Source of the DNA: Collinsella aerofaciens
Lineage (GTDB): Bacteria; Actinomycetota; Coriobacteriia; Coriobacteriales; Coriobacteriaceae
NCBI RefSeq assembly: GCF_028207065.1
Contig: NZ_JAQLFP010000014.1
Location: 1-60,499 of the forward strand
Length of the DNA: 60,499 bases
Direction: 5' to 3'
Below the pieces are notes generated by a model. It was not told the origin of the DNA. It was given only the letters and a program-made list of their open reading frames with translations, and did no database searches. Shown piece by piece: positions 42,580-50,247 of the stretch (positions are counted from its first letter, which is position 1; the number at the start of each line of letters is the position of its first letter). A program made the translations under genes and the position numbers.

Positions 42580-43289
42580 TACTGACCCCTCCTCTCGGAG
42601 TTACGACGACGAGGACGGGAAGAGCCCTCGAGTGCAGGGTTGGGAACAGGCTGGCCCGGGAGCTTCTCGCCCAGGTAGATCCAGACCTTCACGCCGCAAG
42701 CGCCCATGGTGGTGCTGGCGACGGCCGTGCCGTAGTCGATCTTGGCACGGAGGGTGTGCAGAGGCACGCGACCCTCGCGGTACCACTCACGACGGCCCAT
42801 CTCGGCACCGCCGAGACGACCGGAGCACTGGATACGGATGCCCTTAGCGCCGGCCTTGCGGGCAGACTGGACAGCCTTGCGCATAGCGCGACGGAAGGCA
42901 ACGCGGCCCTCGAGCTGCTCGGCGATAGACTGAGCAACGAGGTTGGCGTCGAGCTCGGGGCGCTTGATCTCGACAACGTCGACGGAGAGCTGGCCCTTGG
43001 AGACGCCAGCGACCTTCTCGAGCTCGGTGCGGAGGGTATCGATCTCGGCACCCTTCTTACCGATGACAACGCCGGGGCGAGCGGTGAGGATGATGACCTT
43101 CACCTTGTCGCCAGCGCGCTCGATCTCGACGCGGGAGACAGCTGCGCGGGAAAGACGCTTCTCGAGGTACTTGCGGATCTCGAGATCGTTACCGAGGGTC
43201 TTAGCGTAATCCTTCTCTGCGAACCAGCGGGAGCGCCAGTTCTCGGTGATGCCAAGACGGAAGCCGGTGGGGTAGACTTTCTGACCCAT
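42579..43289 (-). CDS. rpsC: 30S ribosomal protein S3
   Basis: A 236-residue protein at the mRNA entry site. It starts [13 protein letters not shown], has a KH domain with [13 protein letters not shown] near 75, and the C-terminal [13 protein letters not shown] and KVWIYLGE motifs. Coupled to rplP by a one-base overlap; starts 6 bp after rplV ends. Confidence 0.98.
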   Translation of the reverse strand: MGQKVYPTGFRLGITENWRSRWFAEKDYAKTLGNDLEIRKYLEKRLSRAAVSRVEIERAGDKVKVIILTARPGVVIGKKGAEIDTLRTELEKVAGVSKGQLSVDVVEIKRPELDANLVAQSIAEQLEGRVAFRRAMRKAVQSARKAGAKGIRIQCSGRLGGAEMGRREWYREGRVPLHTLRAKIDYGTAVASTTMGACGVKVWIYLGEKLPGQPVPNPALEGSSRPRRRNSERRGQ

Positions 43290-43295
43290 ACAGCT

Positions 43296-43667
43296 TTACG
43301 CCTCCTTTCGAGGAGCAACGACGACGGTGATGTGGGAAGTACGCTTCAGAATGCGAGAAGCGGAACCCTTGGCGCGGGGACGGATGCGCTTAAGCGTCGG
43401 ACCCTCGTCAACATAGGCAGCGGCGACAACCAGGTTGTCGGCACGCAGACCGTTGTTGTTCTCGGCGTTCGCAACGGCGGAACGGAGAACCTTCTCGACA
43501 TCGACGGCGACGGCGCGGTCGCAGAAGTGAAGGATGTCGAAGGCCTGAGCGACAGGCTTGCGGCGGATCAGATCGACCACCAGGCGGGCCTTGCTGGGGG
43601 AAACACGCACGTACTTAGCGACGGCGCGAACCTCGGTGGCCTCAGTTTCAATAGACTTAGTTGCCAT
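43296..43667 (-). CDS. rplV: 50S ribosomal protein L22
   Basis: A 123-residue tunnel-lining protein: [19 protein letters not shown] near residue 22 and the beta-hairpin region [20 protein letters not shown] near 90 are intact. Fourteen bases separate it from rpsS. Confidence 0.98.
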   Translation of the reverse strand: MATKSIETEATEVRAVAKYVRVSPSKARLVVDLIRRKPVAQAFDILHFCDRAVAVDVEKVLRSAVANAENNNGLRADNLVVAAAYVDEGPTLKRIRPRAKGSASRILKRTSHITVVVAPRKEA

Positions 43668-43681
43668 TTACGGTTAACCCC

Positions 43682-43942
43682 CTATTTGGCCTTGTGGCCA
43701 CGGAACGTACGAGTCGGCGCGAACTCGCCGAGCTTGTGACCAACCATGGACTCGGTAACATACACGGGCACATGCTTGCGGCCGTCGTGGACGGCGATGG
43801 TGTGACCAACCATCTCGGGGAAGATGGTGGACGCGCGGGACCAGGTCTTCACGACGTCCTTCTTGCCAGCCTCGTTCATCGCGGTGATACGCGAGAGAAG
43901 GCGAGTCTCCACGAACGGGCCCTTTTTGAGACTTCTGCTCAT
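43682..43942 (-). CDS. rpsS: 30S ribosomal protein S19
   Basis: An 86-residue protein of the 30S head with the start [15 protein letters not shown] and the signature [19 protein letters not shown] near the C-terminus. Confidence 0.98.
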   Translation of the reverse strand: MSRSLKKGPFVETRLLSRITAMNEAGKKDVVKTWSRASTIFPEMVGHTIAVHDGRKHVPVYVTESMVGHKLGEFAPTRTFRGHKAK

Positions 43943-43974
43943 AAGTGCTTTCTCCTAAAACTCGGTATCCGAAA

Positions 43975-44805
43975 TTACTTCTTACGGCGACGAATGATGT
44001 GCTGGTTCGAGACCTTCTTCTTCTTGCGCGTACGAAGGCCCTTCGTCGGCTTACCCCAGGGGGTAACAGAGGGACGACCAGAGGTGTGGTTCTTGCCCTC
44101 GCCACCGCCGTGCGGGTGGTCGACAGGGTTCATGACGGTACCGCGGACGGTCGGGCGCACGTTCATGTGACGCTTACGGCCGGCCTTGCCGATGACGATG
44201 TTGGCGTGATCGGCGTTGCCGACCTCACCGACGGTGGCGCGGCAGGTAACGAGGATGCGGCGCATCTCGGAGGAAGGCATACGGACGATAGCGTACTTGC
44301 CCTCCTTACCCATCAGCTGGCAGGAGTTACCGGCGGAACGAGCGATAGCAGCGCCCTTACCCGGCTGGAACTCGACGGCGTGGATGAGCGTACCGACGGG
44401 GATGTCGGCGAGGGGCAGAGCGTTGCCCGGCTTGATGTCGGCGTCAGAACCGGACATGATGGTCTGACCGACCTCGAGGCCCTTGGGGGCCAGGATGTAG
44501 CGCTTCTCACCGTCAGCGTAGTGCAGCAGAGCGATGCGAGCGGAACGGTTCGGATCGTACTCGATCGTGGCAACCTTGGCGGGCACGCCGTCCTTGTTGC
44601 GCTTGAAGTCGATCACGCGGTAACGACGCTTCACGCCGCCGCCCTGGTGGCGGGTGGTGATGCGGCCGTTGTTGTTACGACCGGCCTTCTTGGGCAGGGG
44701 CTCGAGAAGAGACTTCTCGGGCTTGGTGCAGGTGATCTCGGAGAAATCGGAGATCGTCTGCCAACGCCTACCAGCGGAGGTCGGCTTAAGGTGCTTTACA
44801 GCCAT
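43975..44805 (-). CDS. rplB: 50S ribosomal protein L2
   Basis: A 276-residue protein near the peptidyl transferase centre. [21 protein letters not shown], then the C-terminal [14 protein letters not shown] motif with its conserved His, and a basic tail. The frame is open further upstream, but ATG 44805 ([14 protein letters not shown]) gives the standard N-terminus. An unusually long 179-bp spacer precedes it and contains one of two 26-bp elements shared with the rplC leader. Confidence 0.98.
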   Translation of the reverse strand: MAVKHLKPTSAGRRWQTISDFSEITCTKPEKSLLEPLPKKAGRNNNGRITTRHQGGGVKRRYRVIDFKRNKDGVPAKVATIEYDPNRSARIALLHYADGEKRYILAPKGLEVGQTIMSGSDADIKPGNALPLADIPVGTLIHAVEFQPGKGAAIARSAGNSCQLMGKEGKYAIVRMPSSEMRRILVTCRATVGEVGNADHANIVIGKAGRKRHMNVRPTVRGTVMNPVDHPHGGGEGKNHTSGRPSVTPWGKPTKGLRTRKKKKVSNQHIIRRRKK

Positions 44806-44883
44806 TACAATCCCTTTCAATAGGAATCCGTTAGCCATCGCAGACAGGGATTCGAGGTTCTGCCTCGGGTGCGATGACACCGG

Positions 44884-44910
44884 ACGTATACACGGTTCCG
44901 GGCGTGTCCA
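44884..44910 (-). promoter_or_regulatory. 26-bp element before rplB, near-copy of the element before rplC
   Basis: On the minus strand it reads ATGGACACGCCCGGAACCGT followed by GTATAC, and differs from the element at 46752-46777 at three positions. TATACG could be a -10 hexamer about 80 bp before rplB. It may be an internal promoter or a protein-binding site. Confidence 0.5.
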
Positions 44911-44984
44911 TTTTATACGCCCAAAACCTTGAGCTCCCGCCTCCCCTATTTGGGAGGCATGAGCCCACTCAACAGCAGCGAGTC

Positions 44985-45272
44985 TTAGGCCTGGTTGCCA
45001 AAGACCTCGATGGTGTCGCCCTCGGCCAGCGTGACGATGGCCTTCTTCCAAGAACGGGTCTTGCCGGCGACATAGCGCACGCGCTTGGTCTTGGGCTTGA
45101 CCGTCAGGGTGTTCACGCGAACGACCTTGACGCCGAAGATCTCCTCGACAGCGTCCTTGATCTGATACTTGTTAGCATCCTTGGCGACCTCGAACGTGTA
45201 CTTGTTCAGCTCCATGCCGGAGAAGGAACGCTCGGACACGATCGGACGGATGATGATCTCGTGGGCGGTCAT
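44985..45272 (-). CDS. rplW: 50S ribosomal protein L23
   Basis: A 95-residue exit-tunnel protein that forms part of the docking site for trigger factor and [14 protein letters not shown] at the start and [20 protein letters not shown] in the middle are typical. It begins directly after the rplD stop. Confidence 0.98.
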   Translation of the reverse strand: MTAHEIIIRPIVSERSFSGMELNKYTFEVAKDANKYQIKDAVEEIFGVKVVRVNTLTVKPKTKRVRYVAGKTRSWKKAIVTLAEGDTIEVFGNQA

Positions 45273-45899
45273 TTATGCAAGCACCTCCCCGAAGTGAGCG
45301 GCGATGTCAGCGGGCATCAGCACAGCGTTGTTGTTGACGAGATCGTAGGTGTTGGCCTCGTCGGCAGTGATGATGAACGTCTTGGGAATGTTGCGGAACG
45401 ACAGGTAGGCGTTGACGTCCTCATCGCGAACGATGATGGTCAGACGCTTGCCCTCAAGGCCGAGAGCCTTGAGCATGGCGACGGCAGCCTTGGTGGAAGG
45501 CTTCTCGAAGCCGTAGTCGTCGACGAGCACGAGCTCGCCATCGGCCAGCTTGGCGGACAGCGCGGAGCGCATAGCCAGCTTGACCTCCTTGTTGTTCATA
45601 CGCTTAGCGTAGGAACGGGGCTTGGGGGCGAAGACAACGCCACCGTGACGCCACTGGGCAGCACGGATGGAACCCTGGCGGGCACGGCCGGTGCCCTTCT
45701 GACGCCAAGGCTTCTTGCCGCCACCGGAAACCTCAGAGCGACCCTTAGCAGACTGGGTGCCCTGACGCCAAGAGGCCATCTGGCACTTGACGATGTGGTG
45801 CATAACGTGGATGTTCGGCTCGATGCCGTACACCTCAGCGGCGAGCTCGGCCTCGGCGACCTTCTTGCCCTCGCTGTTCTTTACTTCAAACTTTGCCAT
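45273..45899 (-). CDS. rplD: 50S ribosomal protein L4
   Basis: A 208-residue protein with the tunnel loop (KPWRQKGTGRARQGSIRAAQ, residues ~65-85) and the C-terminal L4 fold. In other bacteria L4 represses its own S10 operon through the leader; whether it does so here is open because the operon starts at rplC. Confidence 0.98.
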   Translation of the reverse strand: MAKFEVKNSEGKKVAEAELAAEVYGIEPNIHVMHHIVKCQMASWRQGTQSAKGRSEVSGGGKKPWRQKGTGRARQGSIRAAQWRHGGVVFAPKPRSYAKRMNNKEVKLAMRSALSAKLADGELVLVDDYGFEKPSTKAAVAMLKALGLEGKRLTIIVRDEDVNAYLSFRNIPKTFIITADEANTYDLVNNNAVLMPADIAAHFGEVLA

Positions 45900-45945
45900 T
45901 TAAGTGTTCTCCTTGGTATGACGCTGGGCTAAATGGGCTGGGCCC

Positions 45946-46557
45946 TTAGGCCATACGGATGGCGACGAGACCATTCTTGGCACCCGGGACAGCGCCCTTG
46001 ACCAAGATGAGGTTCTGCTCGGCATCGATGCGGACAACGGAAAGGTTCTTGACGGTAACGCGCTCGTTACCCATGTGACCGGCCATCTTGACGCCCTTGA
46101 GGACGCGCGCAGGATAGGCGCACTGACCGATAGAACCGGGGTGACGCTGGAAGTGAGAACCATGCGTCATAGGACCGCGGCGCTGACCCCAGCGCTTGAT
46201 GCGACCCTGGAAGCCCTTACCCTTGGAGGTACCGATGACGTCGACCTTCTCGACATCAGCGAAATCAGCGACGGTGACGACCTCGCCGACCTTGTGCTCC
46301 TCGCCGTTCTCGACGCGGACCTCACGAAGGAAGCGGACAGGCTCGACGCCAGCCTTGGCGAAGTGACCAGCCATGGGCTTGTTCACGTTCTTGGCCTTGA
46401 TGTCGCCGAAACCGATCTGGACGGCGTCATAGCCGTCGGTTGCCTGAGTTTTAACCTGCGAGACAGCGCAGGGGCCAGCCTGGATGACCGTGACGGGAAC
46501 GACGTTGTCGTCCTCGTCCCAAACCTGGGTCATGCCAATCTTGCGGCCGAGAATCAT
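45946..46557 (-). CDS. rplC: 50S ribosomal protein L3
   Basis: A 203-residue large-subunit assembly protein with the start [16 protein letters not shown], the [20 protein letters not shown] loop near 120 and [15 protein letters not shown] after it. The frame also allows a TTG three codons earlier (46566); ATG 46557 is preferred, although no strong ribosome site is visible for either. First gene of the operon here; rpsJ, the usual first gene, is missing. Confidence 0.96.
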   Translation of the reverse strand: MILGRKIGMTQVWDEDDNVVPVTVIQAGPCAVSQVKTQATDGYDAVQIGFGDIKAKNVNKPMAGHFAKAGVEPVRFLREVRVENGEEHKVGEVVTVADFADVEKVDVIGTSKGKGFQGRIKRWGQRRGPMTHGSHFQRHPGSIGQCAYPARVLKGVKMAGHMGNERVTVKNLSVVRIDAEQNLILVKGAVPGAKNGLVAIRMA

Positions 46558-46751
46558 GCTGATCAAGATATGATCCCAACTCTCGCGTGGTCTTGGGACA
46601 ATGCGTACACCACCGAGCGTACGCCCCTAGAGGACCACTACTTACACGACGTGCTCCCCAGCCTTGTATTTCGCCCGGACTACCTGACAACCCTATTAAG
46701 CAGGCATTTTGTCCAGCCAGAATACTCCCCTGGTTTCACACAGCTGTTTAG

Positions 46752-46777
46752 TATACACGGCTGCGGGCGTATCCATC
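46752..46777 (-). promoter_or_regulatory. 26-bp element upstream of rplC, probable promoter region
   Basis: On the minus strand it reads ATGGATACGCCCGCAGCCGT then GTATAC, followed by TAAAC; TATACT fits a -10 hexamer. A near-identical copy precedes rplB at 44884. The rplC start is about 195 bp downstream. Confidence 0.5.
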
Positions 46778-46827
46778 GAGATTCATATTTCACTCACATT
46801 GTTTACGCAGGTAAAGTGCGTGGATGG

Positions 46828-46978
46828 CTCCCGAGCACGGCGGAGGGCCGGAGAAATATATTAAGGTCCCTGCTCTACAGTCCTGCGCAAGACGGAGAGC
46901 ACATTAAGTGCTCTCCTTTGCGTGCGGAACTCGCGATGACCTTAATATATTTCTCCGGCCCTCCGCCGTGCTCGGGAG
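46828..46978. repeat. Perfect 41-bp inverted repeat enclosing a smaller hairpin
   Basis: The arms 46828-46868 and 46938-46978 are exact reverse complements. The 69-base centre holds a second perfect hairpin, GGAGAGCAC (46894-46902) with GTGCTCTCC (46908-46916). No open frame of note spans it. Confidence 0.9.
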
Positions 46979-47016
46979 ACGACACGTTGATGTCTGCTTA
47001 ACTCTGCTCGCTCAGG

Positions 47017-47643
47017 CTAATGACTTTGTTGGGGGTCCACTATTTGCTGGAGGGTGAACTTGCATTGCATTGGCTCGCCCTCTACTTGTGGCTCCGCCTC
47101 ATCAAAATCGAAAATCATAATGGCGCAGTTGGGGAGTTTTGTTGGGAGCTCGAAGCCCTCTGGGGCTGCAGCCTTGATGAATTGGCGGCTGGCGCTGCCG
47201 TGGCTTACTGCTAGAAGGGTTTCGATGCCCTCGGCGCCCATGAGATTGGTGAGGGTGCCCACCATGCGCTCCTGCAGGGCATGGCTTCCTTCTCCGCCAA
47301 ATGGGATCAGGTCCTCGCCGGGGTCCCAGACGTCGGTGGGTAGGGCGTCGTGGGGGCCTTCTTCGAAGGTGCCGTAGCTGCGCTCGATGATGCCTTCGCA
47401 GGGCTCGACTGCTGTGTCCGGGCCGAGGAGCTCGCATGCGACGAGCTGAGCCGTGTCCATGGCTCGGCCTAAGGGCGAAGAGACCACTTTGTCGGGGACG
47501 ACGCCGTGGGCTTTGAGCCATGCGGCTGCCATTCCCGCTTGCTTGCGGCCCAGATCGGTCAACGGAGAATCGCAGCGGCCCTGGACGAGCTTTTTAACGT
47601 TGAATTCTGTCTGACCGTGGCGGAGTAGATATAGACGCTTCAT
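47017..47643 (-). CDS. Histidine phosphatase family protein (phosphoglycerate-mutase-like)
   Basis: A 208-residue cytosolic phosphatase of the branch-1 histidine phosphatase superfamily. The catalytic LYLLRHGQTEFN motif is at residues 4-15, VVSSPLGRAMDTAQ near 57 gives the second Arg, IIERSYGTFEE the Glu, and AVSHGSASRQF near 160 the second His. This could be a cofactor-dependent phosphoglycerate mutase-like or broad phosphatase (CobC/PhoE type); length favours a phosphatase. ATG 47643 follows GGGGAG. Monocistronic or weakly linked to the CDF gene 39 bp upstream. Confidence 0.92.
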   Translation of the reverse strand: MKRLYLLRHGQTEFNVKKLVQGRCDSPLTDLGRKQAGMAAAWLKAHGVVPDKVVSSPLGRAMDTAQLVACELLGPDTAVEPCEGIIERSYGTFEEGPHDALPTDVWDPGEDLIPFGGEGSHALQERMVGTLTNLMGAEGIETLLAVSHGSASRQFIKAAAPEGFELPTKLPNCAIMIFDFDEAEPQVEGEPMQCKFTLQQIVDPQQSH

Positions 47644-47682
47644 GCTCTCCCCTTCTGTATAACTTGCTTTGCTGGCACAGCC

Positions 47683-48843
47683 CTACTCGTGGGTATGGCC
47701 TACGTAGTCTTCGTCGATCGTGATCTTGGCGACCGACTTGGGATATTCCGATTCGACCCGTTTCGCCAGCGCGCGCTTCAGGTCCTCGGCGCTCATCGCC
47801 AAATCCGAGGGACGTACGCAGTCAAAGATCACGTTGGTATGCGTGGGGCCCGGAACACAGCGTAGGTCGTGGATCGAGAGGCGGCTATCAATCTCTTGAG
47901 CCATAGCGTTGATGCGCAGACGCATGCTCGCCACCTTTGGATCGTCGGTCACGATGGGATCGTAATGGAGCGTGACGATCATGCCGTCTTCGACCCTAAA
48001 CGACTGCTCGATGTTATCGAGCGTGTCGTGACTTTCCAGCGGGCTGGCCTCGGCTGCCATCTCGGCGTGAGCGCTTGCGAACTTCCTGCCCGGGCCGTAG
48101 TCGTGAACCATCAAATCGTGAACGCCCAAAACGCCGGGGTAGCTCATGATCTTGTCTCGAATGTGCTTGACCAGCTTTGGATCGGGTGCCTGGCCCAAAA
48201 GCGGGCTCACCGTATCCTGGATGAGCTCAAAGCCGCTCCAGCCGATATAGGCGCCAACGGCAAGGCCGACCCATGCGTCAAGATTGATGTGCGTCACCTG
48301 CGAAACAATTGCGCACGCCAGCACGGCACCCGTAGCTAGGACATCGTTCTTTGAGTCCTGAGCGGTCGCATGCAACGTCTCGGACTCAATGCGATCGCCG
48401 AGCTTTTGGTTGAGGGCCGCCATCCAGAGCTTAACAATCATCGAAAGCACCAAGACTGCCACCAGGGCAAGCGAGAACTCGACAGGTTCGGGGTGGATGA
48501 TGCGCTCAACCGAGGACTTCACCAGCTCAACGCCAATCAGCAGCACGAGCGCCGCCACGACCAGACCCGAGAGATACTCGTAGCGGCCATGTCCGTAAGG
48601 ATGCTCGGGGTCGGCCGGCTTGCCCGCCAGCTTAAAGCCAAGCACGCTCACGATGTTCGAGCTGGCATCGGACAGGTTGTTCATGGCGTCCGCCACAATC
48701 GAAACCGATCCCGACAGCACGCCAATTGCACCCTTCGCAGCGCAAAGCGCAACATTGGCGAGAATACACACTATGCCCGTCAACGTTCCCACGCGCGCAC
48801 GGTCGCCCTGCGCACGACGAACAATCCACTCGACCATCCTCAT
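47683..48843 (-). CDS. Cation diffusion facilitator (CDF) family divalent metal transporter
   Basis: A 386-residue inner-membrane exporter of Zn, Mn or Fe in exchange for protons. Six TM segments are expected; the metal site is seen as ADAMNNLSDA near 50 (Asp and Asp, with Asn in the third place) and HATAQDSKND near 160. HPYGHGRYEYLSG is typical of the family. The C-terminal cytosolic domain (about 215-386) is longer than in many CDFs, with GVLGVHDLMVHDYGPG and a His-rich last segment GHTHE. The Asn variation and the long tail may shift specificity toward Mn or another ion. ATG 48843. Confidence 0.93.
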   Translation of the reverse strand: MRMVEWIVRRAQGDRARVGTLTGIVCILANVALCAAKGAIGVLSGSVSIVADAMNNLSDASSNIVSVLGFKLAGKPADPEHPYGHGRYEYLSGLVVAALVLLIGVELVKSSVERIIHPEPVEFSLALVAVLVLSMIVKLWMAALNQKLGDRIESETLHATAQDSKNDVLATGAVLACAIVSQVTHINLDAWVGLAVGAYIGWSGFELIQDTVSPLLGQAPDPKLVKHIRDKIMSYPGVLGVHDLMVHDYGPGRKFASAHAEMAAEASPLESHDTLDNIEQSFRVEDGMIVTLHYDPIVTDDPKVASMRLRINAMAQEIDSRLSIHDLRCVPGPTHTNVIFDCVRPSDLAMSAEDLKRALAKRVESEYPKSVAKITIDEDYVGHTHE

Positions 48844-48986
48844 CAGTCCCCACGGTACTACCTATATATCTATTGCTCAAACGGATTGTAGTGTAGCCAC
48901 TTTGCCCCACAGATACAAAAAGGCCGCAACCCACACGGGCCACGACCTTGGAACATGACAAAGAAATCGCCCTTTGTCGCACGGGT

Positions 48987-50201
48987 TTATGCGCTTGCTT
49001 CGGCCACGCTCTTCGAGGTTTCGGGTGAATCAGCTCCGTCCCCCGTCGTCTGCCCCTTCGCCGGCACCACGCCAAAACAGCAGCTCAGCGCCGCAGACAC
49101 CGCAAATGCTGCGCCGCCGGCAGCGCAGCACCACAGCAGATTCGAGATGCCGCCCGTGGCAAAGCCAATGACCATGAGGACATTCGTCATACCGATGGTA
49201 TAAGCCGTAACGTGGCCCACGGCCGCAACAAGGCCTCCGACGGCGCCGCCAACGGCCATGCACGTCAGACACCTGCCATATTTAAAGCCGCATCCGTACA
49301 GCGCTGGCTCGCTTACGCCGCCAAGAATCCCCGAGATTGAATAGCCCAGCATGAGCGCCTTCTCGTACTTATCCGCAACGCGGAGCGACGCGCCAAAGGG
49401 CATACCCCAAACGGCGAACGTTGCCATCGTCGCGGCGATCAGGATGCACGAATCCGTTCCCACACTCATAAACTGCGCATAGGCGAGCGATAGGACAACG
49501 TTGCTGACACCCGCGATCTTAAGAAACTCCCAGCCCGCGGCAAGCCCCATGAGCGTGAGCAGCGACACGATGCCACCGGAATTGCCAAGCATAAACATAA
49601 GCTGTCCCAACAGCATGCCCAGATAGCTGCCTGCCGGCGCCGTAACACACAGCGACACCGGAACCATGACAAGCATGGTTGCAAACGGTACAAAAGAAAA
49701 CGCCACAGCCTGAGGGATAGTGCGCTTAAAGAAACGCTCCACCTGCCATAGCACGGGCACCGAGATGAGAACCGGAATAACAGTCGTCGTGTAATCGTTG
49801 ACCGGCGCGGGAAGTAGATCATACACGAAAGTCATCGATGCCCCCGTCGTCGATGCGGCATCAACGAGCTTAAGCAGATCGGGCACAATCAATACGCCGC
49901 CCAGCATCATGCCCAGCTGCTCCGAGCAACCGAGCTGGCGGGCAGCGGCCCAACCAAGATAGATGGGCAAAAAGTAATAGCCAGCGTTATACAGCCAGCT
50001 GTAAAACAGGCGATAGATTTCGGAATCGGCAGGCCATAGACCAAGCATGCCTTCGCCCATAATGACGGCAACGGTGCGGAACAGCGCCGCGCAGACAATA
50101 AACGGCAACGCCGACATCATGCTTTTGGACAGATAGTCCACCACGGCCATGGCGTTTGATGAAACCGTCGTTGTAAACGAGGTGTTAGAAACTTGTGACA
50201 T
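48987..50201 (-). CDS. PTS EIIC of the glucose/glucoside family, stand-alone
   Basis: A 404-residue membrane transporter domain with about ten hydrophobic segments. SKSMMSALPFIVCAALFRTV at the start, LPIYLGWAAARQLGCSE near 90 and GISEPALYG-type GGVSEPALYGCGFKYG near 320 are hallmarks of glucoside-type EIIC. No EIIB or EIIA domain is attached, and none lies next to the gene, so partners must be supplied from elsewhere. ATG 50201 with GGGAAAGG upstream; the 100 extra codons of the open frame run into the accDA end. It follows the FASII cluster on the same strand but is likely a separate function. Confidence 0.9.
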   Translation of the reverse strand: MSQVSNTSFTTTVSSNAMAVVDYLSKSMMSALPFIVCAALFRTVAVIMGEGMLGLWPADSEIYRLFYSWLYNAGYYFLPIYLGWAAARQLGCSEQLGMMLGGVLIVPDLLKLVDAASTTGASMTFVYDLLPAPVNDYTTTVIPVLISVPVLWQVERFFKRTIPQAVAFSFVPFATMLVMVPVSLCVTAPAGSYLGMLLGQLMFMLGNSGGIVSLLTLMGLAAGWEFLKIAGVSNVVLSLAYAQFMSVGTDSCILIAATMATFAVWGMPFGASLRVADKYEKALMLGYSISGILGGVSEPALYGCGFKYGRCLTCMAVGGAVGGLVAAVGHVTAYTIGMTNVLMVIGFATGGISNLLWCCAAGGAAFAVSAALSCCFGVVPAKGQTTGDGADSPETSKSVAEASA

Positions 50202-50216
50202 GGAACGCCTTTCCCA

Positions 50217-50247
50217 ATGTGACATGCGGACTGTCCCTTTGTCACAT
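50217..50247. repeat. ATGTGACA/TGTCACAT palindrome with a GGGACAG core, overlapping the accDA stop
   Basis: ATGTGACA (50217-50224) pairs with TGTCACAT (50240-50247). The core on the minus strand reads AAGGGACAGTCC, similar to the repeats at 28302 and 30884. The accDA stop codon lies inside the right arm. Confidence 0.6.

Larger units (their letters stand above)
46558..47016. other. Leader/intergenic region upstream of rplC
   Basis: A 459-bp space in which rpsJ would normally be found; no S10 coding sequence is present on either strand. It holds the 26-bp element at 46752-46777 and the perfect inverted repeat at 46828-46978. About 195 bases between the element and the rplC start could form an untranslated leader. 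Confidence 0.7.

Noticed and set aside
46569..46990. A divergent or missing rpsJ in the rplC leader
   Set aside because: None of the S10 motifs could be read in any frame; the long plus-strand frame starting at 46075 is antisense to rplC and runs into the inverted repeat.
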